Below are positions 8,759 through 16,410 of a stretch of 64,000 nucleotides of DNA, piece by piece. How positions within the stretch are numbered: the stretch's first letter is position 1; every line of letters begins with the position of its first letter. The position numbers and the translations under genes are program-made. The stretch lies in assembly GCA_018658715.1 (NCBI GenBank), contig JABHUQ010000090.1, positions 1 through 64,000 on the forward strand, written 5' to 3'. Origin of the DNA: Fidelibacterota bacterium. Lineage in GTDB: Bacteria; Fidelibacterota; Marinisomatia; Marinisomatales; UBA1611. Below the pieces are notes generated by a model that searched no databases, was not told the DNA's origin, and worked only from the letters and a program-made list of their open reading frames with translations.

Positions 8759-9467
8759 AATCATTCCAGCCATCGACTTAATTGATGGAAAATGCGTAAG
8801 ACTCATCCAAGGTGATTATGCACAAAAAACTATTTATAATGCTGATCCAAGATCTACAGCAGAACAATTTTTAGACGCAGGATTTGATTTGGTTCATGTT
8901 GTGGATTTGGATGGAGCAAAAGATGGCGAACCAAAAAATTTAAAATCTATAGAAGATATTGCTTCCTGTGGAATCACAATAGAACTAGGTGGTGGACTCC
9001 GAACTGAGGACCATCTTAAATCTGCTATAAATGCTGGTGTTCAAGATTTAATTCTTGGAACAAAATTATTAAATATTGGATCTGTAATCGATGAATGGGT
9101 TTCAATGTTCCCTAATCAGTTGGTTGCTGGGATTGATGCAAAAAATGGATTAGTTGCTGTGGAAGGCTGGGAAGAAACATCAGCTGTGTCTGCCATTGAT
9201 CTAATAAAGCAACTTGGTGAAAAAGGTTTCAAGCGAACAATTTATACAGATATTCAAAGAGACGGAATGTTGTCCGGCCCAAACCTGGAACAATTAAAAT
9301 CATTTGCAGAATATTCTCCAATTCCCACGATTGCATCTGGTGGTGTTGGTTCTATAACCGATATTCAAAATATTAAATCATTATCAATGAATAATATTAA
9401 TGGTGTCATCTTGGGCAAAGCTATTTATGACGGAAAAATTACATTAAAGGAATTAAGCGAATGTTAG
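8745..9467 (+). CDS. hisA: ProFAR isomerase
   Basis: TIM-barrel isomerase converting ProFAR to [23 protein letters not shown] at the N-terminus carries the first catalytic Asp. The second is in GIDAKNG near 127, and phosphate-binding glycines are in ASGGVGS. The start is TTG at 8745. It is chosen because AAGGAG lies eight bases upstream (8731-8736) and the N-terminus then aligns with the family. It overlaps hisH by 14 bases and hisF by 7. Confidence 0.95.
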   Translation: MEKFKIIPAIDLIDGKCVRLIQGDYAQKTIYNADPRSTAEQFLDAGFDLVHVVDLDGAKDGEPKNLKSIEDIASCGITIELGGGLRTEDHLKSAINAGVQDLILGTKLLNIGSVIDEWVSMFPNQLVAGIDAKNGLVAVEGWEETSAVSAIDLIKQLGEKGFKRTIYTDIQRDGMLSGPNLEQLKSFAEYSPIPTIASGGVGSITDIQNIKSLSMNNINGVILGKAIYDGKITLKELSEC

Positions 9468-10213
9468 CAAAAAGAATTATTCCCTGCCTTGATGTGAAGG
9501 ATGGAGAAGTTGTAAAAGGTGTAAACTTTGTTAATTTAACATCGGAAGGCAATCCTGTAGAACTGGCTGAAAAATATTCAAAAGAAGGCGCTGATGAACT
9601 GGTATTTTTAGATATTACTGCCACATTGGAATCCAGAAATAATGTTATTGATTTAGTAAAAGAAGTCGCCAAAAAAGTATTTATACCATTTACCGTTGGG
9701 GGCGGTGTTCGGTCTGTTAAAGATATTTCTGAATTATTAAATGCCGGAGCCGACAAAGTATCCATTAATTCTGCCGCATTAAAAAATCCTAAATTGCTCA
9801 ATGAAGCTTCAAACCGGTTTGGTTCCCAGTGCATTGTTTTAGCCGTGGATATAAAACGAACTGGAAGTTCATGGAATGTTTTTTCTCATGGTGGAAGCCG
9901 ATCGTTGGATATAAATGCTATTGAGTGGATTAAAGAAGCAGAAGATTGTGGTGTTGGTGAAATATTGCTCACAAGTATGGATGCTGACGGAACACAGGCA
10001 GGCGTTGATTTAGAGATAACAAAAATGATTAGCGATATGGTATCAATTCCGGTTATTGCTTCGGGCGGAATTGGTAGTCTGGATCATTTTAAAGATGCCT
10101 TTAACATTGGGAAAGCAGATGCAGTTTTGGCTGCTTCTGTTTTTCATAGAGATATAATTCCCGTTCAAAAAGTAAAAAAATATTTAACAGAAAACGACAT
10201 TCAAGTCCGATAA
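9461..10213 (+). CDS. hisF: Imidazole glycerol phosphate synthase, cyclase subunit
   Basis: TIM-barrel cyclase and partner of HisH. It yields IGP plus AICAR, which links the pathway to purine synthesis. [15 protein letters not shown] has the first catalytic Asp, and [12 protein letters not shown] near 128 has the second. TVGGGVRSV and ASGGIGS are the phosphate loops. The 250 aa length is normal. Thirteen bases separate it from hisI. Confidence 0.96.
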   Translation: MLAKRIIPCLDVKDGEVVKGVNFVNLTSEGNPVELAEKYSKEGADELVFLDITATLESRNNVIDLVKEVAKKVFIPFTVGGGVRSVKDISELLNAGADKVSINSAALKNPKLLNEASNRFGSQCIVLAVDIKRTGSSWNVFSHGGSRSLDINAIEWIKEAEDCGVGEILLTSMDADGTQAGVDLEITKMISDMVSIPVIASGGIGSLDHFKDAFNIGKADAVLAASVFHRDIIPVQKVKKYLTENDIQVR

Positions 10214-10226
10214 AAAAAGGAAAACA

Positions 10227-10616
10227 ATGGAAGAAAAAGAAGAAGGTCTAAATCTTAATTTGGATTACTCAAAATTAAAACAAATTGCATCCATCGATGA
10301 AGATGTAATTCCTGTGGCTGTACAAAATATTGAAACTGGGGATGTTTTAATAGTTGCTTATGTAAATCAAAAAGCTTTGGACTATACAATAAAAAATAAA
10401 GTGGCGACTTTCTGGAGCACTTCACGGAATGAAATTTGGGTAAAAGGATCCACCTCGGGGAATACATTAGAATTGGTAGACGTCCGTGTAAACTGCGATC
10501 AAAATTCCCTGCTGTACCGAGTTATCCCGGAAAATAAAAATGCCTGCCATACCGATAGACCCACATGTTATTATAGAAAAATAAAATCATCAAAAATGGA
10601 GTTTATTCATGAGTAA
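10227..10616 (+). CDS. hisI: Phosphoribosyl-AMP cyclohydrolase (HisI only)
   Basis: Opens the purine ring of PR-AMP. The zinc/Mg signature is clear: [14 protein letters not shown] near 87, then [13 protein letters not shown] near 108, holding the cysteine/histidine ligands. At 129 aa it has only the HisI domain; the HisE pyrophosphatase domain often fused to it is absent, and no hisE ORF exists in the window. The start ATG is preceded by AAAAAAAGGAAAAC. It overlaps the argG start by eight bases, so arginine genes continue the same transcript. Confidence 0.95.
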   Translation: MEEKEEGLNLNLDYSKLKQIASIDEDVIPVAVQNIETGDVLIVAYVNQKALDYTIKNKVATFWSTSRNEIWVKGSTSGNTLELVDVRVNCDQNSLLYRVIPENKNACHTDRPTCYYRKIKSSKMEFIHE

Positions 10617-11862
10617 AAAAGTAGTACTCGCTTATAGTGGCGGGTTAGATACATCAATTATTTTAAAATGGTTAACAAACCAAGGTTATGCAGTCATTTG
10701 TTTTGTTGGGAATGTGGGGCAAAAAGAAGATTTTGAAGCCGTAGAAAAAAAAGCATTTGCTACCGGTGCATCAAAGGTATACACTGAAGATTTACGCAAA
10801 GAGTTTGTTACGGATTATATATTCCCCGCCCTAAAAGGGAATGCAATATATGAAGGTCAATATTTATTAGGGACATCATTAGCTCGACCGATTCTTGCTA
10901 AAAAACAAATTGAAATAGCAAAGTTAGAAGGGGCTGAATATGTCTCTCATGGGTCTACAGGTAAAGGAAATGACCAAGTACGATTCGAATTAGGGTATTA
11001 TGCGTTGAACCCCAATATTAAAGTGATTGCCCCCTGGAAAGATTCTGGATTTTTAGCAGAATTTAAAGGTCGAACTGACATGATTAATTATGCAAAAAAA
11101 TATGATATTGAAATTACTGCATCCAAAAAACGCCCTTATAGCAAAGATGAGAACCTTATGCATATTAGTCATGAAGCAGGCATTCTTGAAGATCCATCCA
11201 AGCGTCCAGATGATGATGTGTTTACTATTTCAAATACATTAATAAATGCACCTGATTCAGAAACACTCATTGAAATCGAATTTAAAAACGGAATTCCAGT
11301 ATGTGTGAAAAATATGGATGATAGTACCAGAAAAACAGATCCTTTAGAATTGTTTAATTATTTGAATGAGTTAGGTGGTGAAAATGGAATTGGCCAATTA
11401 GACATGGTTGAGAATAGGTTCATTGGGATCAAATCTCGTGGAATTTATGAAACACCTGGTGGTGCAATTTTATGGGTAGCGCATCGGGACTTGGAAGGAA
11501 TCGCTATGGATAAAGAAGTGATGCATCTAAGGGATATGCTTATTCCAAAGTTTGCTGAATTGATATACAACGGGTTTTGGTTTTCTCCAGAAATGGATTT
11601 TATCATGGCCGCATTTAATAAAAGTCAAGAAGCAATAAATGGGACTGTTCGCCTTGCATTATATAAAGGAAACATTATTCCCGCTGGTCGAGAATCTTCC
11701 ACATCCTTATATGATCAAGATTTATCAAGTATGGATATTGAAGGTGGATTTAATGCAGTGGACTCTCAAGGGTTTATTAATATAAATGCTATTCGACTAA
11801 AGGCGCATCATTTGGTACTTCATAAAAATAAACCTTATAGATGGCGGAAGGATAAATCATGA
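10609..11862 (+). CDS. argG: Argininosuccinate synthase
   Basis: ATP-dependent joining of citrulline and aspartate. The PP-loop ATP site [15 protein letters not shown] is at residues 8-22. [13 protein letters not shown] near 122 binds citrulline/aspartate and [13 protein letters not shown] is near the C-terminus. The length of 417 aa is typical. GGAG lies seven bases before the ATG, inside the end of hisI. The stop overlaps argH (ATGA). Confidence 0.96.
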   Translation: MSKKVVLAYSGGLDTSIILKWLTNQGYAVICFVGNVGQKEDFEAVEKKAFATGASKVYTEDLRKEFVTDYIFPALKGNAIYEGQYLLGTSLARPILAKKQIEIAKLEGAEYVSHGSTGKGNDQVRFELGYYALNPNIKVIAPWKDSGFLAEFKGRTDMINYAKKYDIEITASKKRPYSKDENLMHISHEAGILEDPSKRPDDDVFTISNTLINAPDSETLIEIEFKNGIPVCVKNMDDSTRKTDPLELFNYLNELGGENGIGQLDMVENRFIGIKSRGIYETPGGAILWVAHRDLEGIAMDKEVMHLRDMLIPKFAELIYNGFWFSPEMDFIMAAFNKSQEAINGTVRLALYKGNIIPAGRESSTSLYDQDLSSMDIEGGFNAVDSQGFININAIRLKAHHLVLHKNKPYRWRKDKS

Positions 11863-13042
11863 AAAAACTATGGGATAAAGGATATGATTTAAATAAAACA
11901 ATAGAATCATATACTGTAGGAAACGACCCTATTTTGGATAAACAACTCATTTATTATGATTGCATTGCATCTATTGCTCACACAAAAATGTTGGGCAAGA
12001 TGGGTTTGTTAACCAAAACAGAAGCGAGGTATTTAGTTCAAGAATTGAAGCACATCATAGACCTTGATAAAAAAGGTGAATTTCCAATTGCTCAAGACCA
12101 AGAAGATTGCCATACAGCCATTGAAATGTTTCTTACAAATTCATTAGGTGATGTGGGTAAAAAAATTCATACAGCACGATCAAGGAATGATCAAGTTCTA
12201 ACTGCACTTCGGCTTTACTACAAAGATCAAATAAATAATATTAATCAGCTAATTGAAGGGTTGATATATTCTATTTCTAGTTTCACCAGTGATCATGGGA
12301 ATATTCAGTTTCCAGGATATACTCATATGCAAAGGGCAATGCCATCTTCATTTGATTTGTGGGGAACCGCATTTTTAGATTCAATGAAGGATAATCTTTT
12401 ACTATTAGATACAGTCAATAAATTGGTAGACCAATCCCCACTGGGAACAGCCGCGGGATATGGAGTACCTTTAAATATTGATCGAGAATTCACAGCAAAA
12501 GAATTAGGGTTTTCTTCTGTTCAAAATAATTCGGTTTATACCCAATTTAGCCGTGGAAAATTTGAAATTTCTGTCTTACATGTATTATCTCAAATTATGT
12601 TAGATCTAAATAAAATAGCATCAGATTTAATTTTAATCAGTATGTCTGAATTTGGATATGTTGAAATACCAGACGAATTTTGTACTGGCAGTTCAATCAT
12701 GCCACAAAAAAAAACCCAGATGTACTGGAGTTACTTCGGGCAAAGTATCATGTGGTTTCTTCATTTGAGTTTCAAGTTTCACAGCTTACGGCAAATCTTG
12801 TATCGGGATATAATAGAGATATCCAACTCACAAAAGAACCAGTTATGCGTGGATTCTCAATAACAGCAGAAAGCATAAAAATAGCAATTTTGCTTTTTCA
12901 AAACATTTCAGTAAATGAACAAAAATGTAAAGATGCCATGACTGATGAATTATTTGCAACTGAAAAGGTGTATGAGCTGGTTAAAAAAGGTGTCCCATTT
13001 CGAGATGCTTACTTAAAAATTGCTAAAACGATAAATAAATAA
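11859..13042 (+). CDS. argH: Argininosuccinate lyase, reading frame broken by one base in an A9 run
   Basis: Cleaves argininosuccinate to arginine and fumarate (fumarase/aspartase superfamily). The first ORF (11859-12863) carries ARSRNDQV near 107 and [13 protein letters not shown], and reaches the superfamily signature GSSIMPQKK at about residue 285. There it leaves frame. The expected continuation [13 protein letters not shown] is in the frame of the ORF at 12680-13042. The junction is CAAAAAAAAACCC (nine A, 12706-12714); a tenth A, or a -1 slip on A-AAA-AAA, restores the motif exactly. Both halves look conserved, so this is a recent mutation, a sequencing error or recoding. Restored length is about 394 aa. 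The C-terminus stops just after [10 protein letters not shown], some 50 residues short of E. coli ArgH. Confidence 0.85.
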
Positions 13043-13044
13043 TA

Positions 13045-14172
13045 ATGAAACGTCAACTCCCAAAATTAAACCGAATCGTTGTTAAAATTGGTAGTTCAAG
13101 CCTTTGTAAAAATAATGGAGAAATTGACCCCAACAGAATACAATCTATTGTGAATCAAATTTCATCAATACGGAATCGTGGTATTCAAGTTGTCCTTGTC
13201 TCAAGTGGAGCTGTAGCTGCTGGTCAACATTTACTATATGCAAATGGCACATCAATTGAAAATAAACAAGCTGCAGCGGCGATTGGTCAACCTGTTCTTT
13301 TGAGCACTTTCCAAAATTATTTTGAAACTCACAATCTGACAATCGCTCAAATTTTGTTGACCCATGATGATTTACATGACCGGGCTCGATATTTAAGCGC
13401 TAGAAATACATTAGGTATTTTATTAGACCACAATATTATTCCCATTGTGAATGAAAATGATACTGTCAGCACAGAAGAAATACAATTTAGTGATAATGAT
13501 TTTCTTGGAGCTCTATGCACAAACATGGTCAATGCAGATTTATTTATAATTTTATCAAACATAGATGGTATTGGCGAACAAGATCCAACCATTAACCCCG
13601 AGACTAATATTTATAATACTTTAATTATTGATGAAGTCGAACAACTAAAAAAGATCTTTCCAAAAAATAAACCGAACCAATTGAGCCGTGGTGGTATTTT
13701 TACAAAATTAGAAGCTCCTGTTATGGCTGCACAATATGGTATTCCTACCATTATAGCAAATAGTCAAACACCATCTATTTTATTAAAAATAATCAATAAC
13801 GAAAATGTGGGGACATATGTTCAACCAACTGAAACAAAACTTAATTCAAGAAAAGCATATATTGCACACGCAATCAAACCAAAATCATTTTTGATAATTG
13901 ATCATGGTGCAGCTCAAGCTATAAAAACAAATAAAGCAAGTTTGCTTCCTTCTGGTATTATTAAAACGGAAGGGTCTTTTTCTCGAGGAGATGGGGTCAT
14001 TTGTATCCAAGAGAATCGAGAAGAAGTAGCTCGAGGAATTGTAGAATATGACCAAGATGAAATAAATCTTATTCTGGGGAAACAATCATCAGATATTGAA
14101 TCTATACTTGGTTTTAAGCACCACAGAGGAATCATTCATCGCGATAATATGGTTATCATAAAGGAGTATTAA
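13045..14172 (+). CDS. proB: Glutamate 5-kinase with PUA domain
   Basis: First step of proline synthesis. The amino-acid-kinase domain occupies roughly residues 1-260 (VVKIGSSSLC at the N-terminus, VLVSSGAVAAGQ near 50, VNENDTVSTEE near 134). A C-terminal PUA domain from about 280 reads IDHGAAQAI and LPSGIIKTEGSFSRGD. The 375 aa length fits the two-domain form. Two bases separate it from argH and one base from proA. Feedback inhibition by proline is a family property. Confidence 0.95.
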   Translation: MKRQLPKLNRIVVKIGSSSLCKNNGEIDPNRIQSIVNQISSIRNRGIQVVLVSSGAVAAGQHLLYANGTSIENKQAAAAIGQPVLLSTFQNYFETHNLTIAQILLTHDDLHDRARYLSARNTLGILLDHNIIPIVNENDTVSTEEIQFSDNDFLGALCTNMVNADLFIILSNIDGIGEQDPTINPETNIYNTLIIDEVEQLKKIFPKNKPNQLSRGGIFTKLEAPVMAAQYGIPTIIANSQTPSILLKIINNENVGTYVQPTETKLNSRKAYIAHAIKPKSFLIIDHGAAQAIKTNKASLLPSGIIKTEGSFSRGDGVICIQENREEVARGIVEYDQDEINLILGKQSSDIESILGFKHHRGIIHRDNMVIIKEY

Positions 14173-14173
14173 A

Positions 14174-15415
14174 ATGAGTTTAAAAGAAATAGGGCAAAGA
14201 ATAAAGAGTACAAGTCAAATTTTGTCCACAATTACGACTATCCAAAAACAGACAGTGTTAAATGATTTAGCTAATGCTATTATCAACAACAATAACTCAA
14301 TTAAATCTGCAAATGAAAAGGATTTAGTTATAGCAAAAAGTAAAGGACTATCATCAGCAATGATTGACCGTTTACAATTAACAGATGATCGAATTCAATC
14401 TATGGCAGTAAGTGTAAAGGAAGTTGCAACTCTTCATGATCCTGTTGGGGAAATTGCTGAAGAATACACACGACCTAATGGGTTACAAGTTCAAAGGCGA
14501 CGAATTCCTTTAGGTGTCATTGGGGTTATTTATGAATCAAGACCAAATGTAACTATTGAAGCAGCTTCTTTATGCTTTTTTGCAGGAAATGGACTTTTAT
14601 TGAGAGGGGGTTCTGAAGCTTTTCATTCGAATATGGAATTAGTTAGAGTAATGAGAACTGTATTAAAAACGTATAACCTTGAAGGTGTAATTGATATTGT
14701 CCCTTCTACTGATAGAGCTAACATAGATGAAATGGCAAAAATGAATGATGTGCTAGATGTAATCATTCCGCGAGGAGGAGAAGGACTTATTAGACATATA
14801 TATTCGGTTGCTACTGTCCCAGTTATTGCGCACTATAAAGGAAATTGCCATGTTTATGTTGATAAAACAGCTAATATTAATAAGGCAATTGCCATAGTTA
14901 TGAATGGGAAAGTACAACGTCCCGGTGTATGCAATTCATTGGAAACGCTACTAATTCATAAAAGTATTTCTAATAAATTTTTACCTAGAATAATTGATAA
15001 ACTTGTTGCCGCTAAAGTAGAAATACGTGGATGTGATGTAACTCAATCCTATTCAGATATAGTTGTACCTGCTACTAATGATGATTATGATACGGAATTT
15101 CTTGAACTAATATTATCAGTAAAAGTAATTGATAGTTTAGACGATGCAATCTCACATATTCAACAATTTACCAGTGATCATACCGAAGCAATTATCAGCC
15201 AAGATCAAATTTCGATTGATACATTTATTCAATCATTAGATAGTTCAGCAATTATCGTAAATGCATCCACCCGATTTAATGATGGCGGTGAGCTTGGACT
15301 GGGGGCTGAAATTGGGATTAGTACTACAAAATTACATTCGTTCGGACCGATGGGTCTTCGTGAGTTAACGACAACTAAATTTGTCGTAACGGGGAATGGG
15401 CAAGTTAGAGAATAA
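14174..15415 (+). CDS. proA: Gamma-glutamyl phosphate reductase
   Basis: NADPH-dependent reductase of the aldehyde dehydrogenase fold, acting on the unstable ProB product. RRIPLGVIGVIYESRPNV near 111 and GNGLLLRGGSEA are NADP-site segments; the catalytic Cys is in QRPGVCNSLETLL near 255. The length of 413 aa is normal. The start is supported by AAGGAG just before it. Last gene of the aro/his/arg/pro stretch. No proC is visible in the window. Confidence 0.96.
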   Translation: MSLKEIGQRIKSTSQILSTITTIQKQTVLNDLANAIINNNNSIKSANEKDLVIAKSKGLSSAMIDRLQLTDDRIQSMAVSVKEVATLHDPVGEIAEEYTRPNGLQVQRRRIPLGVIGVIYESRPNVTIEAASLCFFAGNGLLLRGGSEAFHSNMELVRVMRTVLKTYNLEGVIDIVPSTDRANIDEMAKMNDVLDVIIPRGGEGLIRHIYSVATVPVIAHYKGNCHVYVDKTANINKAIAIVMNGKVQRPGVCNSLETLLIHKSISNKFLPRIIDKLVAAKVEIRGCDVTQSYSDIVVPATNDDYDTEFLELILSVKVIDSLDDAISHIQQFTSDHTEAIISQDQISIDTFIQSLDSSAIIVNASTRFNDGGELGLGAEIGISTTKLHSFGPMGLRELTTTKFVVTGNGQVRE

Positions 15416-15428
15416 TCAAAATTTAGAT

Positions 15429-15614
15429 TTAATTTCGTCTATCGGTTGTATCTCTTCTCGGATTGTCGCGACGATCTTTAGGCAGCCTGTTATCTTTTTT
15501 TCTTTTTTCTTTAATATCAGTAAAGGTGGGTATTACCCGGCGATCAGAATCGCGCTGCTCTTTTTTACGACGATCGTTTCCTCGGCGATCTTCACCTATT
15601 CGATTGTTACTCAT
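15429..15614 (-). CDS. Small DRR-repeat basic protein
   Basis: 61 aa if started at the ATG at 15614 (MSNNRIGEDRRG). The 81-aa version in the ORF track would run through a terminator hairpin, so I reject its upstream start. The protein is almost entirely charged, with six DRR repeats (EDRRG, NDRRK, SDRRV, KDRRD, RDTTDRRN and similar). It is probably disordered, and possibly an RNA- or membrane-surface-binding peptide. Many unrelated bacteria have short proteins with DRR motifs, and I know no function. It is convergent with proA, ending 13 bases away. Expression may come from readthrough of the terminator at 15640-15666. Confidence 0.5.
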   Translation of the reverse strand: MSNNRIGEDRRGNDRRKKEQRDSDRRVIPTFTDIKEKRKKDNRLPKDRRDNPRRDTTDRRN

Positions 15615-15639
15615 ACCTTTATTATTCCGTAAATAAAAT

Positions 15640-15666
15640 AATAACCCCGGTAAAACCGGGGTTATT
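15640..15666 (-). terminator. Intrinsic terminator after the TerB-like gene
   Basis: AATAACCCCGGT and ACCGGGGTTATT form a perfect 12-bp stem with an AAA/TTT loop. On the minus strand it is followed by TATTTTATTT. It lies 29 bases after the stop of the TerB-like gene. On the plus strand there is no T-run, so it would be weak for proA. Confidence 0.8.
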
Positions 15667-15694
15667 AAGTGCATTTTGTTAGTGTGAAAAGTTA

Positions 15695-16126
15695 TTAGCC
15701 TTTAAAATCAACAAATAATGTTGAGTCTGTTTTTACTAAGCTAACTTTATCTGTCATTTCCATAACACTGACAGATTCTTCAATCATCGCCATTTCATTC
15801 TCATGAATGAAATCATCAGCACGAGCGATATAAGCTAAGTTTTTAACTAACTTAAATCGATCTTCATCTGAACTAAGTAATGATTTTAAAGAAGTTAATG
15901 ATTCGGTGTACTGAGCAAATCGTGCACTTTCACTACCAAGTTCAATAAACTTATCAATGACAGATGCTTCTATAGCATCATAATCATCATCAGATAGGTC
16001 CGGTGCCATAACCTTAACGTTCCCTCGCATTGCTTCTTTTTCTGAATCGTCTACTTCTCCATCTGCTAAATATGAGACACAAACAAATGTGTAGACCAAA
16101 TCATGATTTTGACTCCAATTTCCCAT
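15695..16126 (-). CDS. TerB-like domain protein
   Basis: 143 aa, all one TerB-like helical domain, with the duplicated acidic signature YLADGEVDDSEK (near 19) and IARADDFIHENE (near 103). TerB domains bind divalent metal and occur in tellurite/stress and membrane-associated systems. No signal peptide or TM segment is seen, so it is presumably cytoplasmic. The C-terminal domain of the divergent 750-aa membrane protein is clearly paralogous (KFIELG, FIHENE and the spacing are shared). The two therefore probably act together or compete for one partner. A good terminator follows the gene, and its 5' region contains two inverted repeats. Confidence 0.75.
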   Translation of the reverse strand: MGNWSQNHDLVYTFVCVSYLADGEVDDSEKEAMRGNVKVMAPDLSDDDYDAIEASVIDKFIELGSESARFAQYTESLTSLKSLLSSDEDRFKLVKNLAYIARADDFIHENEMAMIEESVSVMEMTDKVSLVKTDSTLFVDFKG

Positions 16127-16149
16127 GACTTTCCTTTACAATAGTCTTT

Positions 16150-16187
16150 GTCGCAATTTCCTCGAAAATAATAGGTAGGTTTGCGAC
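16150..16187. repeat. Inverted repeat GTCGCAA...TTGCGAC in the divergent region
   Basis: Perfect 7-base arms at 16150-16156 and 16181-16187, 24 bases apart, about 25-60 bases upstream of the TerB-like start. It could be an operator pair or a leader hairpin. Confidence 0.4.
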
Positions 16188-16222
16188 GTACACCCACACT
16201 AAAATTCGTGAAAACTTACTCT

Positions 16223-16258
16223 GTGTTTTATAGAAGGTCAAGATTTCTCCTAAAACAC
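16223..16258. repeat. Hairpin GTGTTTTA...TAAAACAC in the divergent region
   Basis: Perfect 8-base arms enclose a further AGAA/TTCT pairing. It lies in the middle of the 284-base region (16127-16410) between the divergent TerB-like genes. That region otherwise shows only AT-rich sequence in which both promoters must lie. Confidence 0.4.
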
Positions 16259-16410
16259 TGTTAAAATATTTATTCTTCCCATTACGAAGGTTTGTTGCTT
16301 CAATCTTTAGTCTATTGTAGCTTTTATTTTATATTCACGCATTAGAATAAAAGACCATGCATAAATATATCAAAAAAAACAATTAATTTTCGCTAACAAA
16401 GACTCAAACT

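Noticed and set aside
12680-13042. Separate 120-aa gene after argH
   Set aside because: Its residues continue the ArgH family alignment exactly; it is the second half of argH in the shifted frame.
15396-15632. 78-aa plus-strand ORF after proA
   Set aside because: It lies wholly against the minus-strand DRR protein and begins inside proA; the composition (Phe/Ile/Ser) is what the antisense of DRR codons gives.
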